The notes under the pieces: generated by a model
What the model was told of the DNA's origin: nothing
Databases searched by the model: none
Seen by the model: the letters and a program-made list of their open reading frames with translations, nothing else
Made by a program: the position numbers and the translations under genes
In this document: positions 53,536-62,183 of the stretch, one piece after another
How the letters are laid out: every line of letters starts with the position of its first letter
Numbering within the stretch: position 1 is the first letter of the stretch
Source of the DNA: Paracoccus albus
GTDB taxonomy: Bacteria; Pseudomonadota; Alphaproteobacteria; Rhodobacterales; Rhodobacteraceae
Assembly: GCF_027913035.1 (NCBI RefSeq)
Contig: NZ_CP115776.1
Coordinates: 146,877 to 210,876, forward strand
Direction of reading: 5' to 3'
DNA length: 64,000 nucleotides

Positions 53536-54738
53536 CTATTCGGTCGCGAAGCGCATTTCGGCGACCGCCGCGTTTTCGGGATAGACGGTGACAAGCTTGC
53601 CATCCTGCCACTGCATCCCCAGCATGAACGCGCGTTCGTTCTGGTTCGTATCACCGAACTGCACGCCATAGCCGGTGGCCGTCGTCCCGTCCGCAATGTC
53701 GGTGGCTTTCACCGCCTCGACGATCTGATCGGGCTCAAAGCCCTCGCCGCTGCCAATCGCCTCCAGCACGGCCTTCGCACCGACATAGTTGTTCAGCGAA
53801 TGGCCCGACCGCGGGGATTCGTTGTATTTTGCCTCATAGGCGGCAACGAACTCCTCCAGACCCGGTGTCGCTTCGGTGTTCACGGCGTATTGGGTGAAGT
53901 CCACGTCATAGACGCCGTCAATGATGTCGTGACCCACCGCATCAGCCGTCGGCTGCATGGAATAGCCGCCGCCGCCGCCGATGATCGCCAACGGTTGATA
54001 GCCGGCCTCATTCGCCTGCTGCAGGAACAGGACCGAGTCGTTCTGATACGAGGTCTGCAGCACCACATCCGCGCCCGCATCGCGCAGTTCCAGAACCAGC
54101 GAAGACATATCCACCGTGTTGGCCGGATAGCCCGACTTCAGCACGACGTTCAGGCCCTTTTCTTCGGCATTCGTTTCCTGGTGGCCCGCGACCGAGGTTC
54201 CATAGGAACTGTCTTCGTAGATGATGCCGATCTTCAGCTCTGCCGGGTCTTTGCCAAGGCCGGGCGCGATGCTGTCGACCAGCATATTGATGACATCCTC
54301 GCCCATGTTTTCGGCGGTCGGATTGGTGCGGAACAGATATTCGAAGCCCCGGCCCGTCACCTCATCCGCGACCGCGCCCAGCTCGAAATACGGAATACCG
54401 GCCAGTTCCGACACCTGCGACGCGGCAATCACCCGCGACGAGGAATAGGTGCCGAAAATCGCCTTGACCCCTTCCAGAGAGATCAGGCGCCGCGCCTCGC
54501 CGGTCGCCTGGTTGTTGTCGACCGCGTCACCCTTGACCAGCACGACCTCTTCGCCCTGAACGCCACCTGCGGCGTTGATTTCTTCTACCGCCAGCTCCAG
54601 CCCGCGCGCGCTTTCTTCACCCAGAAGGGCAAGCGGTCCGCTGATCGGGTAAAGCGATCCGAATTTCACCTCGGCCAGTGCCGGCGCGGCAAGCACAAAC
54701 CCAAGCGCGGCGGTGCCCAGCAGATTAACAGTTTTCAT
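53536..54738 (-). CDS. Periplasmic substrate-binding protein, Liv/Leu type
   Basis: The ATG at 54738 follows GGGAGGAATG and starts a signal peptide (MKTVNLLGTAALGFVLAA, cleavage after ALA). The mature protein opens VKFGSLYPISGPLALLGEESARGLELAVEEIN, as in type I periplasmic binding proteins of the Liv family (residues quoted in parts). Landmarks are IFGTYSSSRVIAASQVSEL and LGAVADEVTGRGFEYLFRTN. It captures the importer substrate. Liv-family binders also take up aromatic acids, amides and short-chain hydroxy acids, so the ligand may be unrelated to amino acids. 400 residues. Confidence 0.9.
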   Translation of the reverse strand: MKTVNLLGTAALGFVLAAPALAEVKFGSLYPISGPLALLGEESARGLELAVEEINAAGGVQGEEVVLVKGDAVDNNQATGEARRLISLEGVKAIFGTYSSSRVIAASQVSELAGIPYFELGAVADEVTGRGFEYLFRTNPTAENMGEDVINMLVDSIAPGLGKDPAELKIGIIYEDSSYGTSVAGHQETNAEEKGLNVVLKSGYPANTVDMSSLVLELRDAGADVVLQTSYQNDSVLFLQQANEAGYQPLAIIGGGGGYSMQPTADAVGHDIIDGVYDVDFTQYAVNTEATPGLEEFVAAYEAKYNESPRSGHSLNNYVGAKAVLEAIGSGEGFEPDQIVEAVKATDIADGTTATGYGVQFGDTNQNERAFMLGMQWQDGKLVTVYPENAAVAEMRFATE

Positions 54739-54759
54739 GTCATTCCTCCCTTTCAAATG

Positions 54760-56484
54760 TCAGTAGTTGAGTGCCTGTTTCCCCGTGAAGCTGGTGACAG
54801 GCGGATAGGCGCGTTCATCGGTCACCACGTCGATCACCGTCATCACATCGGCGCGTCGCGCATCTTCGATTGCACCCGCCAGATCCTGCGCGCGTTCGAC
54901 GCGGACGCCGTTCACACCGCAGGCGCGTGCAATCGCTGCGTGATCGACCGGCTGAAAATGAACCACATCGGTATGTGCACCGAAAATGCTCAGTTCGGCG
55001 TGTTTCTGATAGCCGAGGATCTGGTTGTTCAGCACGACGACAATGACCGGCAGGCCCATGCGCTTCGCGGTCTCCATCTCTCCCCAGACATGGGCGAAGC
55101 CACCGTCGCCGGTCAGGCAGAATACATCCGCATCGGGACGCGCGACCTTGGCACCAAGCGCAAAGGGCAATCCCCAGCCAAGCCCGGCCAAACCGCGCGG
55201 GGTAATCACCCGCTGCCCGGCCTGCCGGATGGTGATCCCATCCCCCACCCAGATCGAAGAGTAAGATGCATCGGCCACGACGATACTGTCCGGCGTCAGC
55301 GCCGCGTCGATCTCGGCCACCACACGCTCCGGCCGCAGGGGTGCCGCGTCAGAACCAGCGGTGGCATGGCGCTTCTCCTCGGCCGCGGCTTTTCCATCCG
55401 AGATGCGCGCTTCAAGAGATGCACGCGCAGACTGCCGCTTGCCCGCATCCATCGCCCTCAGCGCTGCGACCAGAGCTTCAAGCCCCAGCCTTGCGTCACC
55501 AGTCAGGCGCAGCGCCTCATAGTTGCGGCCGATCTCTGCCCCATCAATGTCTATCTGGATATAGCGCGCATCCCTCGGATATAGCTGCCAGCTATCGGTG
55601 CCGTTCTGGTTCGTCCGGTTGCCGACCAGCAGGATCACATCGGCGTCGCGCACCATCGGCGCAAATGCTTCTGCCTTCGCGCCCGGCCCCATGAAATAGC
55701 CCACAACGCCAAGCGACAAGGGATGCGTCTCATCGACCGCGCCCTTGCCCATCACTGTCGTCGCGACCGGAAAGCCAATCTCCTGTAGTGCGGAAAGAGC
55801 CGCATATCCGCCAGAGCTGTGCAGCCCGCCGCCTGCAATCACCAGCGGTCGCTCCGCCGCGGCAAGCAATGCGGCAGCCTCATGAATGCGGGCCGGATCG
55901 GGCGCGGTCGGATCAAGCGGATAGGTGCCAAGCGATGCCTGCCGCCCCGTCTGCGGCAGCGCCTGTTCCAGCTCATCAAGAATATCCACCGGCACCAGCA
56001 GCACCGCAGGACCGGACCGGCCCGTCGTGGCATTGGTGATCGCCATGTCGACGTAATCGTCGATCCGGCCGATATCCGTCACGCGGCGGACCCATTTCGC
56101 GACACCGCCAAACAGGGCCAGATGGTCCAGTTCCTGAAAGGCGTTCTTGTCGGTCTGCTGCCTGTGCACATCCTGCACGATGGCGACCACCGGAATGGAT
56201 GCCTTCAGCGCTTCTGCCAGACCGGGCACCAGCAGGGTTGCCGCCGGCCCGTTCTGCGCAGTCACCACAGCGACACGTCCCGACACCCGCGCGAATGCAT
56301 CCGCCATCGCGGCACCGGCGTTCTCGGTGCGATAGCCGACCTGCGAGATTCCGTAATCCGGGGCGGCAAGGAACAAGGCTGAAGGAATAGACTGGCCGAA
56401 CACCTTATCTATTCCGTGCCGCTGCAAGGCACCCGCAAGGATATGTGCGCCGGTCCGGTTCGATCCTGCCTGCCGATCATCCAT
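54760..56484 (-). CDS. Acetolactate-synthase-like ThDP-dependent enzyme
   Basis: The ATG at 56484 has GGA 7 bases upstream; the GTG at 56502 is rejected. The 574-residue protein has all three POX/ALS domains: an N-terminal pyrimidine-binding domain with the catalytic glutamate in YRTENAGAAMADAFARVSG, a central FAD-like domain (LLVGNRTNQNGTDSWQLYPRD) and a ThDP motif LTGDGGFAHVWGEMETAKRMGLPVIVVVLNN (GDG to NN). It forms or breaks C-C bonds on 2-oxo or aldehyde substrates. The catalytic acid and cofactor motifs are intact. It is not the biosynthetic enzyme: no regulatory subunit is near. It sits between the binding protein and the quinone oxidoreductase. Confidence 0.85.
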   Translation of the reverse strand: MDDRQAGSNRTGAHILAGALQRHGIDKVFGQSIPSALFLAAPDYGISQVGYRTENAGAAMADAFARVSGRVAVVTAQNGPAATLLVPGLAEALKASIPVVAIVQDVHRQQTDKNAFQELDHLALFGGVAKWVRRVTDIGRIDDYVDMAITNATTGRSGPAVLLVPVDILDELEQALPQTGRQASLGTYPLDPTAPDPARIHEAAALLAAAERPLVIAGGGLHSSGGYAALSALQEIGFPVATTVMGKGAVDETHPLSLGVVGYFMGPGAKAEAFAPMVRDADVILLVGNRTNQNGTDSWQLYPRDARYIQIDIDGAEIGRNYEALRLTGDARLGLEALVAALRAMDAGKRQSARASLEARISDGKAAAEEKRHATAGSDAAPLRPERVVAEIDAALTPDSIVVADASYSSIWVGDGITIRQAGQRVITPRGLAGLGWGLPFALGAKVARPDADVFCLTGDGGFAHVWGEMETAKRMGLPVIVVVLNNQILGYQKHAELSIFGAHTDVVHFQPVDHAAIARACGVNGVRVERAQDLAGAIEDARRADVMTVIDVVTDERAYPPVTSFTGKQALNY

Positions 56485-56488
56485 GGGG

Positions 56489-57499
56489 TTATCCTTCCTC
56501 ACAGGCGGCGGTCTTCAGGATGATCTTGCCGGTATGGGCCGATGCCTCCAGCCGGGCATGGGCGTCCTGCACATCCTCCAGGCGGAAAACGGAATCGATG
56601 ACAGGACGCGCGTCTTTTTCAAGGATCAGGGGCAGCACCTGCTGCTCGACCGCCTGGGTCAGTGCCGCCTTCATCGCAATCGGCCTTGCCCGAAGTGTCG
56701 AACCCGTCAGCGTCAGCCGCTTGAAGAGCAGCGGCCCCATATTCAGATCCGCCTGCGAGCCCTGCTGAAAGGCGATCTGGGCAATCCGCCCATCTTCGGC
56801 GATCAGGTCCAGATTGCGCTGCATATACGATCCGCCGACCATATCGACGATCACATCCGGCCCTTTGCCGTCCGTCAGGTCGCGCCCAACCTTCACAAAG
56901 TCCTGTGTCTTGTAATTGATCGAATCCGACGCGCCGAGTTCAACCGATGCGCGGCATTTTTCATCAGAGCCACAGGTGGTGATCATCCGCGCACCAATCG
57001 CGCGGGCCAGCAGCGTTGCCGTTACACCAATCCCGGATGTGCCACCGTGCAGCAGAACAGTTTCGCCCTGCTTCAGGCCGGCACGCTGGAACAGGTTGCT
57101 CCACACCGTGAAATAGGTTTCGGGAATGCCGCCCGCCTCGATCATCGACAGCCCGTCGGGCACGCGGATACAGACGTCGGCCTGCACGATGGCTTCCTCT
57201 GCATAGGCACCGCCCGCGACAAGCGCCATGACACGATCACCGGGGGCAAAGCGGGTGACGTCCGGCCCGAGTTCCGTCACCTCTCCGGCAAGCTCCAGCC
57301 CAAGAACGTCCGTGACACCGGGCGGCGGGTTGTAATTGCCCTCACGCTGCATGGCATCGGGGCGGTTGATCCCGGCAGCATGGACCCGCACCCGCATCTC
57401 ACCCGGTCCGGGCGGCGGCAGTTCGCGGCGCACCAGTTCCAGCACCTCGGGCCCGCCGGGGCGTGCTGCGATGACTGACAGTGTTGCTGGAACATTCAT
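56489..57499 (-). CDS. NADPH:quinone reductase-like (zinc-free MDR family) oxidoreductase
   Basis: The ATG at 57499 (MNVPATLSVIAARPGGPEV) gives 336 residues; an in-frame start at 57532 is less likely. MDR features are AGINRPDAMQREGNYNPPPG, GLELAGEVTELGPDVTRFAPGDRV, LLHGGTSGIGVTATLLARAIGARMI (NADPH-binding) and AGHF-type C-terminus. No zinc ligands are visible, as usual for QOR. It is the first gene of the nine-gene minus operon, next to the GntR gene and the shared operator. It may reduce an enone or quinone intermediate of the pathway. Confidence 0.88.
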   Translation of the reverse strand: MNVPATLSVIAARPGGPEVLELVRRELPPPGPGEMRVRVHAAGINRPDAMQREGNYNPPPGVTDVLGLELAGEVTELGPDVTRFAPGDRVMALVAGGAYAEEAIVQADVCIRVPDGLSMIEAGGIPETYFTVWSNLFQRAGLKQGETVLLHGGTSGIGVTATLLARAIGARMITTCGSDEKCRASVELGASDSINYKTQDFVKVGRDLTDGKGPDVIVDMVGGSYMQRNLDLIAEDGRIAQIAFQQGSQADLNMGPLLFKRLTLTGSTLRARPIAMKAALTQAVEQQVLPLILEKDARPVIDSVFRLEDVQDAHARLEASAHTGKIILKTAACEEG

Positions 57500-57647
57500 G
57501 ACTGACACCCTTTCGACACGAAAAAGCCGCATCCGGGCGACAAGTCCCGCCCTGCCCCATTTGCCGGGGTGCGTTCATGCGACACTCGCATTAATCCTCC
57601 TTATGACGCTTGCAGGCACCTCAACCGCTGGCATGCGCCAATCCTGT

Positions 57648-57672
57648 TGTTATAATCCACATGTTATAACAC
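57648..57672. promoter_or_regulatory. Operator region with TGTTATAACA, between the minus operon and GntR
   Basis: The sequence has TGTTATAAT at 57648-57656 and the perfect palindrome TGTTATAACA at 57662-57671, 14 bases apart start to start. The same palindrome occurs at 42981-42990. Location between the divergent starts at 57499 and 57719 supports autoregulation and control of both operons by the GntR protein. Confidence 0.75.
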
Positions 57673-57718
57673 TTAGTCAATTCGAAACCGCGAACAGCGG
57701 ATCAAGGGGAGGGGACCG

Positions 57719-58423
57719 GTGCAGGCGACTGAAAACGAATGGATAAAGCCGATCCAGCGGCAAAATCTCAGCGAGCTGGCCTATAGCAATTTGCGCGCGG
57801 CACTGATGGAAGGGCGGATGAAACCGGGCGATGACCTGCCGCTTCGTCCGATTTCCAGAAGCTTTGGAATCAGCGCCACCCCGATGAGAGAGGCGCTTTT
57901 GCGGCTGGTGACCGAACGCGCGCTTGAGATGGACGGTCGCGGGCGCATATCCGTGCCGCATCTGACCCGCGCGGCACTGATGGAAATCAGGATGATCCGA
58001 AACCACCTTGAAGGTAACGCGGCGCGTGTCGCCGCCCAAAGCGCGACCCCGGCGGGCATCGACGCGCTTGAACAGGTTCATCGAGAGCTTGTCACCGCGC
58101 AGGATGCCGAGGATTTTCCCCGCGCCATCGGGCTGAACACGCAATTTCATCTCAAGCTCTGCGAAATCGCTGACCTGCCGGTGTCCTATGAAGTGGTGTC
58201 GAACCTCTGGGTGCGCTGCGGTCCGATCCTTTCGCATCTTTACGATGCCGGCGTGCCGCCGAACTGGGACCCGCATCCGCATATGCTTGTGGTCGAGGCG
58301 ATCCGCGGCAACGATCCGGATGCGGCCTACAGCGCACTGACGCGGGACATCGAACATGGCGGGGCCGGCTTGCTGGCGCATGTTGTTGATGAGGCGACCG
58401 ATCATCCCGCGCCACCTGAATAG
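57719..58423 (+). CDS. GntR-family (FCD) transcriptional regulator
   Basis: The GTG start has a GGAGGGG site. The 234-residue product has an N-terminal winged helix (LSELAYSNLRAALMEGRMKPG, SISRSFGISATPMREALLRLV) and a C-terminal FCD effector domain (MIRNHLEGNAARVAAQ, HLKLCEIADLPVSYEVV, IEHGGAGLLAHVVDE) with the metal-coordinating histidines of that class. It is divergent from the quinone oxidoreductase operon and beside the TGTTATAACA palindrome. A carboxylate or phosphorylated sugar acid is the usual FCD effector. It is similar in layout to the second GntR at 62168 and probably regulates both operons with that palindrome. Confidence 0.88.
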   Translation: MQATENEWIKPIQRQNLSELAYSNLRAALMEGRMKPGDDLPLRPISRSFGISATPMREALLRLVTERALEMDGRGRISVPHLTRAALMEIRMIRNHLEGNAARVAAQSATPAGIDALEQVHRELVTAQDAEDFPRAIGLNTQFHLKLCEIADLPVSYEVVSNLWVRCGPILSHLYDAGVPPNWDPHPHMLVVEAIRGNDPDAAYSALTRDIEHGGAGLLAHVVDEATDHPAPPE

Positions 58424-59487
58424 CGATCCTCGACCCACCTGATGGCCCCCTTCAGCCCCGCCAGATCGAGAACCCTCGGCAGATGGCCGATATGTGGCGA
58501 CCGCATCGTCAGCTCGGCGATCGTGGCGATTTCCGCGTCAGTTGCCTGCCGCCCGCCCAGATCGAACAGGCTCACCGGCAGCCCCAGATCGCGGCTGAAA
58601 CCAGCGAAATCGTCTATCTCTGCTTCATCGGCGCCCTGCGCCCGCATCTGCACAATATTCGCGTAAGCCACCTGAAGCCCGTGCATCGCCTGTGACCACG
58701 GCGCCACCGCTGTCAGCCCGCGCGTCATCGAATGTGCGACCGACAGACCGCCGCTTTCAAAGGCCAGCCCACTCATCAGCACGACAGCCTCTGTCACCCG
58801 TTCCAGTGCCGGATCGGGACTGCCCCGGTCGACCGCCGCCAGGGCATCGCTGGCGAAACGGCGCAGCACATCATGGCAGGCATCGGCAAGCGCGACCGAT
58901 GACCATGCCGGGCTTGCCCCGAAGATGTTTCGTCCGCCAGCCTCGGCACAGCAGCGGACTTCATGGCACTTGCCGATCGCATCACCAATACCCGCCACAA
59001 AGAACTGACGCGGGGCGGCAGCGATAATGGCCGTATCGACGATGACCAGATCCGGATTGCGGGGCAGCTTGCGAACTTCCAGCAAGCTGTGATCCTCGGC
59101 ATAGAGGACATAGTTATGCGACGTTGGCGCATCGGTCGATGCAATGCCCGGAACCGTCACTACCTTTGCGCCAAGCTGATGGGCCACGGCCTTTCCGGCA
59201 TCGATGCATTTGCCGCCGCCAAAGCCTATGACAATCTGCACCCCCTGCCCCGCATCCGCAGCAAGCCGCGTCACTTCTCCCTCGGTGCATTCCCCACCGA
59301 AAGGCAGCAGACGCGCAGCCACGCCCGCTTCCCGGCAGGAATCGCTCAGCTTATCGCCATGCGGCTTCATCAGGGCCGCGTCGATCACGCAAACCGCTGA
59401 ATCACCAAGCCGCGCGACCTCTGTCCCGATGCCAGCCAAAGCGCCGGGGCCCTGAACATATCTGGAAGGAGAACCGAAAACGATCAT
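58402..59487 (-). CDS. Iron-containing/glycerol dehydrogenase-family oxidoreductase
   Basis: The start is set at 59487 (MIVFGSPSRYVQGPGAL, the family opening); an ATG at 59526 is in frame. The 361-residue protein has the GldA-type NAD motif IVIGFGGGKCIDAGKAVAH, VPGIASTDAPTSHNYV, and metal ligands in VAGIGDAIGK (Asp), LSVAHSMTRGL (His) and QAMHGLQVAY (His). It is a polyol or hydroxyketone dehydrogenase. It converges with the first GntR gene (22-base overlap) and is divergent from the split transketolase across a palindrome, so it belongs to the second unit of the island. Confidence 0.85.
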   Translation of the reverse strand: MIVFGSPSRYVQGPGALAGIGTEVARLGDSAVCVIDAALMKPHGDKLSDSCREAGVAARLLPFGGECTEGEVTRLAADAGQGVQIVIGFGGGKCIDAGKAVAHQLGAKVVTVPGIASTDAPTSHNYVLYAEDHSLLEVRKLPRNPDLVIVDTAIIAAAPRQFFVAGIGDAIGKCHEVRCCAEAGGRNIFGASPAWSSVALADACHDVLRRFASDALAAVDRGSPDPALERVTEAVVLMSGLAFESGGLSVAHSMTRGLTAVAPWSQAMHGLQVAYANIVQMRAQGADEAEIDDFAGFSRDLGLPVSLFDLGGRQATDAEIATIAELTMRSPHIGHLPRVLDLAGLKGAIRWVEDRYSGGAG

Positions 59488-59532
59488 GCCTGCCCTGCTG
59501 CGTTCGATGGCGCTCACTAAGGCCATCCCATC

Positions 59533-59544
59533 ATCATATATGAT
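59533..59544. promoter_or_regulatory. Perfect palindrome ATCATATATGAT in the divergent region
   Basis: A 12-base perfect dyad lies between the divergent starts at 59487 and 59616, in a notably AT-rich pocket. It differs from the TGTTATAACA operator, so the second GntR protein (62168-62845) is the natural candidate to bind it. Confidence 0.6.
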
Positions 59545-59615
59545 ATACGATGCTTGATCTGTGCAGCCAGAGTCAATAGGCTTGCCAGATCAAGGCGCGG
59601 CACATGAGGGAACAG

Positions 59616-60500
59616 ATGACATCCGCCAGCACTTCCGCAGGCCATATCGGCAATGATTACTCGCCCGATACTGAAACAGTTGCGCGGTTGCGCGACCGCG
59701 CGCAGTTCATTCGTCTGGAAACGATTCGCCTGATCGAAATCGCCAAGACCGGGCATTACAGCTCTGTCTTTTCCGCGGCAGAGATGTTCGCGGCGCTTTA
59801 TTACGACGTCATGAAACTTCGCCCCGGCCAGCCGGATTGGGACGGGCGCGACCGCTTCACCATCGGCAAGGGTCATGCCGCTGTCGGCCTGTTCCCCATC
59901 TATGCCGATCTGGATTTCTTCCCGACCGAGTGGCTGGACGATTACACCCGCCTTGGCAGTCCGCTTGGCGATCACCCCGACATGCGCAAGGTGCCGGGCG
60001 TCGATTTCTCATCCGGTTCCATCGGCCACGCGTTGTCAAACGCCATCGGTATCGCATTGGCGCAACGCTGGACCGGCAAGGATTACAAGGTGTTCTGCAT
60101 GATGGGCGACGGCGAAATGCAGGAAGGCCAGGTCTGGGAGGCCGCCCTTTTCGCCGCCCATAACCGGCTGTCGAACCTGATCGCCATCGTTGACCGCAAC
60201 GGGTTTCAATTGGATGGGCGCGTCGATGATGTCATGAACATCGAACCGCTTGCCGACAAATGGCGCGCCTTCGGCTGGCAGGTGCATGAGGTCGACGGCC
60301 ATGACCTTTCTGCAGTGACCGAACTGATGCGCCGCCTGCGCGCGGATGACACGCGCACCTCCCCTGCCCTCGTCATTTCGAAGACGCTGAAGGGCAAAGG
60401 TGTAGAATACATGGAGACCGAGCCGGGCTGGCACCTGGGCTGGCTGGACCCCACCGATGCCGAAGACGCCATTGCCGAAATAAAATCCAAGGTGATCTAG
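59616..60500 (+). CDS. Transketolase-like N-terminal (ThDP/Mg-binding) subunit
   Basis: The ATG at 59616 has GAGGG 5 bases upstream; 59604 is an alternative. The 294-residue subunit has the transketolase opening (RLETIRLIEIAKTGHYSSVFSAAEMFAALYY in parts), GHAAVGLFPIYADL, GSIGHALSNAIGIALAQ and the ThDP motif MMGDGEMQEGQVWEAALFAAHNRLSNLIAIVDRN (GDG to DRN, in parts). It is one of two proteins that replace a full transketolase; the next gene supplies the pyrimidine-binding and C-terminal domains. Split transketolases often act in specialised sugar catabolism. The gap to the next gene is 1 base. Confidence 0.9.
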   Translation: MTSASTSAGHIGNDYSPDTETVARLRDRAQFIRLETIRLIEIAKTGHYSSVFSAAEMFAALYYDVMKLRPGQPDWDGRDRFTIGKGHAAVGLFPIYADLDFFPTEWLDDYTRLGSPLGDHPDMRKVPGVDFSSGSIGHALSNAIGIALAQRWTGKDYKVFCMMGDGEMQEGQVWEAALFAAHNRLSNLIAIVDRNGFQLDGRVDDVMNIEPLADKWRAFGWQVHEVDGHDLSAVTELMRRLRADDTRTSPALVISKTLKGKGVEYMETEPGWHLGWLDPTDAEDAIAEIKSKVI

Positions 60501-60501
60501 G

Positions 60502-61485
60502 ATGAACGCCCCAAAATCCCCGAATTCGTGGCAATATCGCGGCCTGAACGCGGCCAATCCCGGCCTCGACCATCTGTCGAACGGGCTGATCGACCTGGTG
60601 AAGGCAGGCAATAACGTCGTCGCAGGCTCTGCCGATCTGCAATATTCGAACGGGCTGAACCGCTTCGCTGCAGCCTATCCCGACCGCTACATCTCTTTCG
60701 GCATATCGGAACAGAACATGGTTTCCGTCGCCGCAGGCATAGCGACAACCGGCGTGACCCCCTTTATCGCCACCTTCTCTTCCTTCCTTGGCCTGCTGGC
60801 CTGCGAACAGATCCGCATGGACGTCGCCTATTCCGCGCAACGCGTGCGGCTTGTCGGCCATCACACCGGCATCTCGCTTGGCTTCTACGGCACCTCGCAT
60901 CACGCGACTGAGGATATCGGGACCATGCGTTCCATCGCGGACCTGACCATCGTCTCGCCCAGCGACGGCGCCCAGCTGGAGGCCGCGATCCGCGCCTCTG
61001 CCGATTGGGATCAGCCGATCTATTTCCGCATCGGGCGCGGGCGTGATCCGGTCGTCTATGAGGGCGGCACCGATTTTCGCTTCGGCAAGGCCCATACCCA
61101 TTCCCTCGGGGAAGAGCTGAACATCATCGCCTGCGGCATCACAGTCCACCCCGCGCTAGAGGCAGCGGCGCAGATGAACAGGGCCGGGCGTTCGGTCGGC
61201 GTAATCGACATGGCGTCGATCAAACCGCTTGACCGCGATGCGGTGCTGCAAGCCGCCGAAAGCGCACACCGCCTCATGACGGTAGAGGAACATAACGTTC
61301 TCGGCGGTCTCGGCTCTGCCGTGGCAGAGGTGCTGGCCGATGAAGGCAAGGGTGTCCGCCTGAAACGGCACGGGATATATGATGAATACGTCCTGATCGC
61401 GCCGCCAACCCATCTGTATGAGCACTATAAGCTGGACACGGCGGGCATCCGCGAAACGGCGGAAACATTCCTGGCGGGGGGCTGA
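60502..61485 (+). CDS. Transketolase-like C-terminal (pyrimidine-binding) subunit
   Basis: The 327-residue subunit has the pyrimidine-binding domain with VVAGSADLQYSN, FGISEQNMVSVAAGIA (catalytic glutamate E) and FIATFSSFLGLLACEQIRMDV, then the GHHTGISLGFYGTSHHATEDI segment. Its C-terminal domain ends DYV-like MTVEEHNVLGGLGSAVAEVL and KRHGIYDEYVLIAPP. Together with the N-terminal subunit it should form an active 2-subunit ketol transferase. The donor/acceptor pair in this island is unknown, but a two- or three-carbon transfer from a ketose made by the SDR and dehydrogenase steps fits. Confidence 0.9.
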   Translation: MNAPKSPNSWQYRGLNAANPGLDHLSNGLIDLVKAGNNVVAGSADLQYSNGLNRFAAAYPDRYISFGISEQNMVSVAAGIATTGVTPFIATFSSFLGLLACEQIRMDVAYSAQRVRLVGHHTGISLGFYGTSHHATEDIGTMRSIADLTIVSPSDGAQLEAAIRASADWDQPIYFRIGRGRDPVVYEGGTDFRFGKAHTHSLGEELNIIACGITVHPALEAAAQMNRAGRSVGVIDMASIKPLDRDAVLQAAESAHRLMTVEEHNVLGGLGSAVAEVLADEGKGVRLKRHGIYDEYVLIAPPTHLYEHYKLDTAGIRETAETFLAGG

Positions 61486-61493
61486 AGAAACAG

Positions 61494-62183
61494 ATGCAAA
61501 CAGCGGTAATCACCGGCGGCGGAACCGGCATCGGGCTGGCCACTGCACAACACCTGCTGTCGCAGGGCTGGCACGTCGTCGCATGCGGGATCGACCACGA
61601 AGACCCCTTGCCCGACGGGATAGAGTTTCAGCGCTGCGATGTTACCGACGCAGCCGAGCTGAGCGCCCTGATGGCCCGCGCAGATCGGATCGACGCGCTC
61701 ATCAACTGCGCCGGCATCATCAAACAGGCCGAAGAGTGGCAGCCCGAAACCTTCAACAATGTGCTGGATGTGAACCTGACCGCCTCTATGGCGGCGGCAA
61801 CAGCGGCACGTACAAAACTGCGCGATGCGGGCGGCAGCATCGTCAACCTCGCCTCTATGTGGAGCTGGTTCGGATCGGCCAACGCCCCGGCCTATGCCGC
61901 ATCAAAGGGTGGAATCGTCGCGCTGACCCGTTCGCTGGCGGTCGCTTGGGGGCCAGAGGGCATCCGCTGCAACGCCATCGCACCTGGCTGGGTCAACACC
62001 CGCATGGGTGCCGGCGCGCGCAACGACCCGGCCCGCGAACCGGCGATCACGGCGCGCATACCGCTTGGGCGATGGGCGGAACCATCTGAAATTGCAAAAG
62101 TAATCGGATTTCTCGTGTCAGAGGATGCGGCCTATATCAACGGCGCACTACTGCCCGTCGATGGCGGCTATTCCGTCGCCTGA
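61494..62183 (+). CDS. Short-chain dehydrogenase/reductase
   Basis: The 229-residue SDR starts MQTAVITGGGTGIGLATAQ. Further motifs are INCAGIIKQAEEW, the serine in VNLASMWSWFG, the Tyr/Lys in YAASKGGIVALTRSL and NAIAPGWVNTRM. The catalytic positions are present. It follows the transketolase pair by 8 bases and its 3-prime end overlaps the convergent GntR gene by 16 bases, so it is the last gene of the second unit. It is the fourth SDR of the island. Confidence 0.88.
   Translation: MQTAVITGGGTGIGLATAQHLLSQGWHVVACGIDHEDPLPDGIEFQRCDVTDAAELSALMARADRIDALINCAGIIKQAEEWQPETFNNVLDVNLTASMAAATAARTKLRDAGGSIVNLASMWSWFGSANAPAYAASKGGIVALTRSLAVAWGPEGIRCNAIAPGWVNTRMGAGARNDPAREPAITARIPLGRWAEPSEIAKVIGFLVSEDAAYINGALLPVDGGYSVA

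Noticed and set aside
53527..55584. Very long plus-strand frame (685 codons) opposite the binding protein and ThDP enzyme
   Set aside because: It spans two convincing minus genes and reads as Arg/His-rich shadow protein typical of high-GC antisense frames.
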